Below are positions 1 to 4,605 of a stretch of 5,993 nt of DNA, piece by piece. The notes below the pieces were generated by a model, which was given only the letters and a program-made list of their open reading frames with translations, searched no databases and had not been told where the DNA came from. Source of the DNA: Propionibacteriaceae bacterium. Lineage in GTDB: Bacteria > Actinomycetota > Actinomycetes > Propionibacteriales > Propionibacteriaceae. The position numbers were made by a program, and so were the translations under genes. Numbering within the stretch: position 1 is the stretch's first letter; each line of letters starts with the position of its first letter. Location of the stretch: NCBI GenBank assembly GCA_027346035.1, contig DAIESZ010000246.1, positions 1 to 5,993 of the forward strand, written 5' to 3'.

Positions 1-489
1 TTCCTCGGCAAGGTGGGGCTGGTCGGAGTCACCTCGCTGGCCCAACTGGCTCTGCTGCTGCTGATCGCTCGGCTGGCGTTCGGCGTCCCCATGCCCACCG
101 ACCCCGCCAAGTGGGCCACGTTCGCGGTCACGTTCCTGCTCGGCGTCTTCTCCGGCACCGTCCTCGGGATCGCCTATTCGTCGCTGGCATCGTCGAGATC
201 CATCGGGGCCGTCGTCATCGCGCCACTCCTGGTCCTGCAGTTCATCTCGGGGATCTACATCGGGTGGGAGGCGATCCCCGGCTGGCTGCGGACCATCGCG
301 TCGATCTTTCCGCTCAAGTGGATCGCGCAGGGCATGCGGGCGAGCTTCTATCCCGACGACTTCGCGGCCTCGGAGGTGGGCGGCACCTGGAACCTCACCG
401 GGGTCTACGCGAGCCTGGCGCTGTGGAGCGCCCTCGGGCTCGTGCTGTGCGTGACGACCTTCCGGTGGTACAAGCGCGGCTCGGTGTAG
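1..489 (+). CDS. ABC-2 type transporter permease, C-terminal part (5' end outside window)
   Basis: This is the membrane subunit of an ABC exporter, cut by the window edge; the frame is open from base 1 and ends at TAG 487-489, leaving 162 residues. Four hydrophobic stretches are visible at about residues 5-28, 38-62, 67-87 and 133-154. Between the last two is the pattern typical of ABC-2 permeases: SGIYI (83-87), then IPGWLRTIASIFPLKW (92-107) and an Arg-containing segment near 113. The end is short and basic (RWYKRGSV), so probably cytoplasmic. In this family (for example DrrB-like drug exporters) the permease pairs with an ATP-binding protein, usually encoded just upstream, which would lie outside the window. 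The exported substrate cannot be told from this fragment. A GTG at 13 is in frame but is not the true start, since coding continues upstream. The gene converges on the GH13 gene and has no visible link to the rhamnose genes. Confidence 0.88.
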   Translation, partial: FLGKVGLVGVTSLAQLALLLLIARLAFGVPMPTDPAKWATFAVTFLLGVFSGTVLGIAYSSLASSRSIGAVVIAPLLVLQFISGIYIGWEAIPGWLRTIASIFPLKWIAQGMRASFYPDDFAASEVGGTWNLTGVYASLALWSALGLVLCVTTFRWYKRGSV

Positions 490-509
490 GGACTGCGCGT
501 CCACGCACC

Positions 510-2342
510 TCACCAGGCCAGGACGCCGCCCCCGGCCCGATCGAAGCTCAGGGTGATCGCGTCCCCGGCGACGGTGATCCCCCCGCCGAAGACGAGCGTC
601 CCGGACGCCGCACCCGGGACGGCGTCCGACGGGATCCCGACGGGGCCGCACGCGGCCCGGGCGACCGCGACCAGTGCCGTGGAGTCCGCGCTCTCGCGCA
701 CGTAGGCGATGAGATCGTCGTCGGCGACGAGCCAGCGCAGTCCGCCGCGGGTGAGCGCGGTGTGCTCCCGGCGCAGGTGCGCGAGCGCGCGGTAGGTCTC
801 GTGCGCCCGGTCGTTCCACTGCTCGGGGTGGGTCCACGGCATCGGACGCCGCCCGTCCTCGCCGAACACGCCCTCGAGGCCGATCTCGTCGCCGTAACAG
901 ACCATCGGCACACCGGGCAGGGTGAACATCAGGGTGACCGCCGCGGCGAGCAGGTCGTCGTCCCGGCGGATCAGGGTGGCCAGCCGGGTGGTGTCGTGCG
1001 AGCCGAGCAGGTCGAACGAGTGCACGTAGGACGTCCACGGGATGCCCGCATTGAACGCGCGCATCGCCTCGACGACCGCCCCGCCGGGCAGCCGCGGCAG
1101 TTGCATCGCCTGGCCGAGGAACGATGGCGCCCAGTCGGTGCTCCGCAGCCAGGTCCAGGCGGGCCGGGTGAACCCGGCGTAGTTCATCGCTCCGTGCCAC
1201 CCGTCGCCGTCGAGTTCCTGGTAGAGGTCGTGGCAATGCTCGGCGACGACCCACGCGTCCGACCGGGCCGAGGTCGCGGCCTCGCGCGTGCGCCGCGCCA
1301 CCTCGTGGTAGTCGTCCTGGGCGCCGTGGCGTCCGGACATGTTCGCGACGTCGACCCGCCAGCCGTCCATGCCGTAGGGCGGGCGCAGCCACTTGCGGAT
1401 CACGCCGTCGTCGCTGTCGAAGAACCGGTGCCGCAGGATCGCCGACGAGTGGTCGAGTTTCGGCAGGCTGCGGTTGCCGAGCCAGCCGACGTAGCCGGTC
1501 CCGGAATCGTCGAAGTAGTAGAACGAGCGCTCCTCGGACGCCGGATCGGCCCGCGCGATCCGGAACCACTCGTGGCCCGCCCCCGTGTGGTTGGTGGTGA
1601 CGTCGCCCATCACCCGCAGCCCGCGCTCGTGGCAGGCGGCGATGAGCCGGGTGAACGCCGCGTCGCCGCCGAGCAGCGGGTCGACGTGCTCGAAGCTGCT
1701 CGCGTCGTAGCGGTGGTTCGAGCGCGCCGGGAAGATCGGCGTGAGGTAGACGACGGTGACGCCGAGGTCGACCAGGTGGTCGAGGTGCTCGACGATCCCG
1801 TCGAGGTCGCCGCCGTAGAGCTGGCGACCGATCGTCGCGTGGTCGAGCTCGATCGGGTCGTCCCAGCCGCGGGGGAGTGCCCAGTCGGGCAGGTCCCGGA
1901 CGCCGGCGGCGTCCGATCGGGCGAAGCGGTCGGGGAAGATCTGGTAGACGATCGCGTCCCGCGCCCACGCGGGCGGCGGCGCGAACGTCGACACCCGGAA
2001 GTCCTCGGCGTCGGTGACGTCGCGTCGATGGGTACCCGAGGCGTTGACCCAGGCGTAGCCGAGCGGTCCGCCGCGCACCAGCCAGCGGTAGTGGGTCACC
2101 GGGTTGTGCAGGGGAATCTCGGCCCGCCACCACGTGACACCGGCCTCCCCGGGCTCGGGGCGCGCCTCGATCCAGCGCGGCTCGCCGTCGCTCAGCAGCC
2201 GCACGATGCACTGCTCGACCGGGGCCGCGGCGCTCGTGCGCAGTCGCACCGTCACCGAGGCGCCGGGGGTCGGGTTCTGCGGGCTGCGGTACAGCTCCGA
2301 CCCGTCGTGGTGGGGCAGGTACGGCTGGGGGATGGTGGTCAT
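510..2342 (-). CDS. Glycoside hydrolase family 13 alpha-glucan hydrolase (neopullulanase / cyclomaltodextrinase / maltodextrin glucosidase type)
   Basis: This 610-residue enzyme is predicted to hydrolyse alpha-glucosidic bonds in maltodextrins, cyclodextrins or pullulan pieces. It has no signal peptide or membrane segment, so it should act in the cytoplasm. Residues about 25-118 form a beta-rich N-terminal domain like those of neopullulanases. The TIM barrel (about 125-515) has QIFPDRF (134-140), DVTTNH (247-252), GWRVD with nucleophile Asp331, AEH with acid/base Glu368, and SHD with stabilising Asp450. LPKLD (293-297) resembles the MPKLN fifth region of the neopullulanase subgroup, and GVPMVCYGDEIGLEG and GEDGRRPMPW follow at 477-503. 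A C-terminal beta domain ends the protein. I chose ATG 2342, which has GGAAG seven bases upstream. An in-frame GTG at 2372 would add ten residues (MDHRPHRKSS) unlike the rest. It is transcribed away from the rhamnose genes, so a shared role is not indicated. The exact substrate is uncertain; the family call is firm. Confidence 0.93.
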   Translation of the reverse strand: MTTIPQPYLPHHDGSELYRSPQNPTPGASVTVRLRTSAAAPVEQCIVRLLSDGEPRWIEARPEPGEAGVTWWRAEIPLHNPVTHYRWLVRGGPLGYAWVNASGTHRRDVTDAEDFRVSTFAPPPAWARDAIVYQIFPDRFARSDAAGVRDLPDWALPRGWDDPIELDHATIGRQLYGGDLDGIVEHLDHLVDLGVTVVYLTPIFPARSNHRYDASSFEHVDPLLGGDAAFTRLIAACHERGLRVMGDVTTNHTGAGHEWFRIARADPASEERSFYYFDDSGTGYVGWLGNRSLPKLDHSSAILRHRFFDSDDGVIRKWLRPPYGMDGWRVDVANMSGRHGAQDDYHEVARRTREAATSARSDAWVVAEHCHDLYQELDGDGWHGAMNYAGFTRPAWTWLRSTDWAPSFLGQAMQLPRLPGGAVVEAMRAFNAGIPWTSYVHSFDLLGSHDTTRLATLIRRDDDLLAAAVTLMFTLPGVPMVCYGDEIGLEGVFGEDGRRPMPWTHPEQWNDRAHETYRALAHLRREHTALTRGGLRWLVADDDLIAYVRESADSTALVAVARAACGPVGIPSDAVPGAASGTLVFGGGITVAGDAITLSFDRAGGGVLAW

Positions 2343-2377
2343 GCTCGACTTCCGGTGGGGGCGGTGGTCCACACGGC

Positions 2378-2406
2378 AACCTAGGGCTTTCGGGGGCGCC
2401 GTTCCA
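2378..2406 (-). promoter_or_regulatory. Putative SigA-type promoter of the GH13 gene
   Basis: On the minus strand, TGGAAC (2406-2401) is followed by a 17-base spacer and TAGGTT (2383-2378), which fits the actinobacterial TANNNT -10 pattern. The -35 matches the consensus at only three of six positions. Transcription would start near 2371, giving a leader of about 30 bases to ATG 2342. The alternative GTG at 2372 would sit almost at +1, so leaderless translation from it cannot be excluded. This is inferred from spacing and motif only. Confidence 0.35.
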
Positions 2407-2466
2407 TCCCCGCGGTCGGCGGTCCCGCGCCGCCTCGGTGCGCCGCGAGAAATTCCCTCGACCCGC

Positions 2467-2495
2467 TGGATAGCGCTTTCCTATTCGGGTAGCCT
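2467..2495 (+). promoter_or_regulatory. Putative promoter of the acetylesterase gene
   Basis: TGGATA (2467-2472, four of six matches to TTGACA) is followed by a 17-base spacer and TAGCCT (2490-2495), which fits TANNNT. The predicted start is about 2501-2502, giving a GC-rich leader of about 97 bases before ATG 2599. An operator-like inverted repeat covers the -35. The rest of the intergenic DNA (2407-2466) shows nothing I can name. Confidence 0.4.
2468..2481 (+). promoter_or_regulatory. LacI-family-like operator (GGATAGCGCTTTCC)
   Basis: This is a 14-bp inverted repeat with one mismatched pair and a central AGCGCT. The layout resembles operators of LacI-family sugar repressors, such as the AAAGCGCTTT type. 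It overlaps the -35 and early spacer of the putative promoter at 2467-2495, where a bound repressor would block RNA polymerase. No regulator gene is in the window, so the partner is unknown. It differs from the operator-like site before rhaI (3384-3395), which may mean two regulators. Confidence 0.4.
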
Positions 2496-2500
2496 GCGAC

Positions 2501-2602
2501 ATGCGGAACCGGCGCGGACGCCGGCCCGCCGGAGACTGCGGCCGCCGGCGCGGCGGACGCGGTCGCGATGACGACGACGTCGACGAGGGGAGTCGGGAAT
2601 GA
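2501..2602 (+). CDS. Possible leaderless short ORF, 33 aa, Arg-rich, overlapping the acetylesterase start
   Basis: ATG 2501 opens a 33-codon frame ending at TGA 2600-2602, which overlaps the acetylesterase ATG as ATGA. The start lies five bases after the -10 hexamer TAGCCT, close to the predicted transcription start, so it could be read without a leader as is common in actinobacteria. The peptide is strongly basic at first (MRNRRGRRPAG, then more Arg and Gly) and acidic near the end (DDDDVDEG). It has no hydrophobic segment and matches no family I know. It might couple translation to the esterase or act as a leader peptide. It may equally be chance: GC-rich DNA easily yields Arg/Gly-rich frames, and nothing shown here proves translation. 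Confidence 0.22.
   Translation: MRNRRGRRPAGDCGRRRGGRGRDDDDVDEGSRE
2585..2592 (+). promoter_or_regulatory. Ribosome binding site of the acetylesterase gene
   Basis: GAGGGGAG lies six bases before ATG 2599. It is a good Shine-Dalgarno match and supports that start, which places the catalytic GDST motif at residues 13-16, where this family usually has it. Confidence 0.7.
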
Positions 2603-3336
2603 CCGATCCAACGGGACGCACCGTACTGCTCGCGGGCGATTCGACGGTGGCCAACTATCCGGCGATCGAGCGGCCGATGTCGGGCTGGGGCGAACACCTG
2701 GGCGGACACCTCAACGCCCTGCTGAACCGCGGGCGCGGTGAGCACGCCGAACCCCTGCACATCCGGGTGGCGAACTTCGCCAAGAACGGCGCCAACACCT
2801 CGAGCCATCGGGGTGAGGGTCTGTGGGATGCGTTGCTCTGGACCGCGATGCCCGGCGATGTCGTGGTGATCCAGTTCGGCCACAACGACCAGAAACTGCC
2901 CACGCTGGCCGCCACCGGCGGCTACCGGCGCAACCTCACCGCGATGGTCGCCGACTGCCGCGACCGCGCGCTCGTCCCGGTGCTGTGCACGCCGGTCGGA
3001 CGCCGCACGCTGGGCGAGGGCGTCTATGTCAGCTCGCACGGTGACTACCCGGGTGTCGTGCGGGACCTCGCGGGACAACTGGGCGTGGCGCTGGTCGACG
3101 TGGAGGCCCTGAGCGCCCGGATCTACGAGGCGTACGGGCCCGACGACTCGCGCCGCCTGTTCATGCACCTCGCCCCGTGGCAGCACCACCTGTGGCGCGA
3201 CGGCGTCGCCGACGACACGCACTTCACGCTGCGGGGCGCCGGCGAGGTGGCGCTCGCGGTGGCCTCCGAACTGCTGGTTGTCGCCGGCGAAGCACTCGGA
3301 CGGGCGGGCGTCCCGGCCGGCGTCCGGCAAGACTGA
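2599..3336 (+). CDS. Rhamnogalacturonan acetylesterase-like SGNH/GDSL hydrolase (CE12 type)
   Basis: The 245-residue protein is predicted to remove acetyl groups from pectic (rhamnogalacturonan) oligosaccharides. The SGNH blocks are present in order: GDSTV with nucleophile Ser15, a Gly in FAKNG (60-64) for the oxyanion hole, FGHND (93-97) with Asn96, and DDTHF (205-209) with Asp205 and His208 completing the triad. GWG (29-31), CTPVGRR (130-136) and the HGDYP segment (147-151) are further features of the CE12 group that includes Bacillus RhgT/YesT. There is no signal peptide, so it should work inside the cell on imported oligosaccharides. It precedes rhaI and rhaB on the same strand, supporting a role in using rhamnose-containing polysaccharide. 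The 89-bp gap to rhaI contains its own promoter, so the two may be separately controlled. CE12 also contains esterases for other acetylated glycans, including xylan, so the substrate is inferred from family and context. Confidence 0.87.
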   Translation: MTDPTGRTVLLAGDSTVANYPAIERPMSGWGEHLGGHLNALLNRGRGEHAEPLHIRVANFAKNGANTSSHRGEGLWDALLWTAMPGDVVVIQFGHNDQKLPTLAATGGYRRNLTAMVADCRDRALVPVLCTPVGRRTLGEGVYVSSHGDYPGVVRDLAGQLGVALVDVEALSARIYEAYGPDDSRRLFMHLAPWQHHLWRDGVADDTHFTLRGAGEVALAVASELLVVAGEALGRAGVPAGVRQD

Positions 3337-3349
3337 CCGCCCCCCGGGA

Positions 3350-3378
3350 TTTACAGGGGCACCGACCGGTGCTACCTT
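3350..3378 (+). promoter_or_regulatory. SigA-type promoter of rhaI-rhaB
   Basis: TTTACA (3350-3355, five of six matches to TTGACA) and TACCTT (3373-3378, TANNNT type) are separated by the ideal 17 bases. This is the strongest promoter candidate in the window. It starts 13 bases after the acetylesterase stop, and transcription should begin near 3385, giving a leader of about 41 bases. I see no terminator between the acetylesterase stop and this promoter, so read-through from the upstream gene is also possible. Confidence 0.65.
3359..3372 (+). repeat. Inverted repeat filling the rhaI promoter spacer
   Basis: GCACCG and CGGTGC are perfect 6-bp arms around a 2-bp centre. They occupy 14 of the 17 spacer bases and abut the -10 hexamer. 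A protein bound here would sit between -35 and -10, so this could be a repressor or MerR-like activator site. No candidate protein is encoded nearby. Short GC-rich repeats also arise by chance in such DNA. Confidence 0.4.
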
Positions 3379-3383
3379 CGTGA

Positions 3384-3395
3384 TGAAACGATTCA
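3384..3395 (+). promoter_or_regulatory. LacI-type operator-like site at the rhaI transcription start
   Basis: TGAAACGATTCA is an imperfect palindrome of form TGAANCGNTTCA with the central CG typical of LacI-family operators. It covers roughly +1 to +11 of the predicted rhaI transcript, a classic repressor position. Its relatively AT-rich sequence stands out from the surrounding DNA. I infer a rhamnose-responsive repressor encoded outside the window. Confidence 0.45.
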
Positions 3396-3398
3396 AGG

Positions 3399-3412
3399 CA
3401 TCGTCGACGATG
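3399..3412 (+). repeat. Perfect 14-bp palindrome before the rhaI ribosome binding site
   Basis: CATCGTCGACGATG is a perfect palindrome with no central spacer, ending three bases before the Shine-Dalgarno core. It could be a second operator in the transcribed leader. A hairpin is less likely because a usable loop would cost the central pairs. Confidence 0.4.
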
Positions 3413-3414
3413 AC

Positions 3415-3419
3415 GGGAG
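3415..3419 (+). promoter_or_regulatory. Ribosome binding site of rhaI
   Basis: GGGAG lies six bases before ATG 3426 and fixes that start. Confidence 0.7.
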
Positions 3420-3425
3420 ATTCCG

Positions 3426-4604
3426 ATGACCAGCCTGGCTGATCTCAGTTCCGAGGCGCGTACCCTCCTCGAGCAGCAAACCATCGAGGTTCCCAGTTGG
3501 GCCTATGGCAACTCCGGCACCCGGTTCAAGGTGTTCGGCAGTCCGGGTACACCCCGTAACCCTTACGAGAAGATCGCGGACGCCGCCCAGGTGAACCGGT
3601 TCACGGGGCACGCTCCGCGGGTGTCCCTGCACATCCCGTGGGACAAGGTCGACGACTACTCCGACCTGGCGCGGTTCGCCCGCGACCACGGCGTGACGAT
3701 CGGCATGATCAACTCCAACGTGTTCCAGGACGACGACTACAAACTCGGAAGCCTGTGCAACCCGGACGCCCGCGTGCGGCGGAAGGCCGTCGACCACCAC
3801 CTCGAGTGCATCGATATCATGCGGGCCACCGGTAGCCACGAGCTGAAGATCTGGCTCGCCGACGGCCTCAACTATCCCGGCCAGGACGACCTGCGCTCGC
3901 GCCAGGAGCGCCTGGCCGAGGGCCTGCAGAAGATCTACGCCGCACTCGGCGACGGCGAGCGCCTGGTGCTCGAGTACAAGTTCTTCGAGCCCGCGTTCTA
4001 CGCCACGGACGTGCCCGACTGGGGCACCTCGCTGGTGCACTGCCTCGCACTCGGTGACAAGGCGTTCGTCGTCCTCGACACCGGCCACCACGCTCCCGGC
4101 ACCAACATCGAGTTCATCGTCGCCCAGCTGTTGAGGCTCGGCAGGCTCGGGGCGTTCGACTTCAACTCCCGCTTCTACGCCGACGACGAACTCATCGTGG
4201 GCGCCGCCGATCCCTACCAGCTGTTCCGCATCATGAACGAGATCGTCATCGCCGGCGCGTTGCGTGCCGACTCCGGCGTCAACTTCATGCTCGACCAGTG
4301 CCACAACATCGAGGACAAGATCCCGGGGCAGATCCGCTCGATCATGAACGTCCAGGAGGCCACCGCGAAGGCGTTGCTGGTCGACCGCGAGGCGCTGGCC
4401 CGGGCCCAGAGGGCGGGCGACGTGCTCGGCGCCAACGGGGTGCTGATGGACGCCTACAACACCGACGTCCGGCCGCTGCTCGCCGAGCTGCGCGAGCAGC
4501 ACGGGCTGGCGCCCGACCCGCTCAAGGCGTTCCTGGCCACCGACTACCTCGCGACGATCGCCCGTGAGCGGGTGGGTGGGCAGCAGGCCGGCTGGGGCGC
4601 CTGA
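3426..4604 (+). CDS. rhaI: L-rhamnose isomerase, Gram-positive RhaI type
   Basis: The 392-residue enzyme should interconvert L-rhamnose and L-rhamnulose in the cytoplasm, using divalent metal in a xylose-isomerase-like TIM barrel. Visible features are WAYGNSGTRF (25-34), SLHIPWDK (67-74), MINSNVFQDDDYKLGSLCNP (94-113), LEYKFFEP with Glu183 and Lys185 (182-189), VVLDTGHHAPGTN with Asp218 and His221 (215-227), AFDFNSRFYADDE (243-255), and LDQCHNIEDK with Asp290 and His293 (289-298). The spacing Glu183-Asp218-His221-Asp290 matches the metal and catalytic positions I recall for the Pseudomonas stutzeri enzyme, though Asp245 sits where that enzyme has a metal-binding His. The sequence fits the Streptomyces-type RhaI group, not the E. 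coli RhaA type. The kinase gene begins one base after the stop, so the two form an operon. Regulation probably acts through the operator-like repeats at 3359-3412. Length is normal and no frameshift is seen. Confidence 0.93.
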   Translation: MTSLADLSSEARTLLEQQTIEVPSWAYGNSGTRFKVFGSPGTPRNPYEKIADAAQVNRFTGHAPRVSLHIPWDKVDDYSDLARFARDHGVTIGMINSNVFQDDDYKLGSLCNPDARVRRKAVDHHLECIDIMRATGSHELKIWLADGLNYPGQDDLRSRQERLAEGLQKIYAALGDGERLVLEYKFFEPAFYATDVPDWGTSLVHCLALGDKAFVVLDTGHHAPGTNIEFIVAQLLRLGRLGAFDFNSRFYADDELIVGAADPYQLFRIMNEIVIAGALRADSGVNFMLDQCHNIEDKIPGQIRSIMNVQEATAKALLVDREALARAQRAGDVLGANGVLMDAYNTDVRPLLAELREQHGLAPDPLKAFLATDYLATIARERVGGQQAGWGA

Positions 4605-4605
4605 C

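Noticed and set aside
490..509. Possible terminator between the convergent permease and GH13 genes
   Set aside because: Only a 4-bp TGCG/CGCA stem is visible, with no T-tract, which is too weak to call.
111..2384. A 757-codon open frame on the + strand, antisense to the GH13 gene
   Set aside because: It is rich in Arg, Pro, Gly and Val without domain motifs, and it runs over both the permease end and the fully motif-supported GH13 gene. It is a GC-skew shadow frame.
2381..2611. A 76-codon minus-strand frame in the divergent intergenic region
   Set aside because: It has no recognisable domain, overlaps both putative promoters, and would run into the acetylesterase start. I saw no ribosome binding site to support it.
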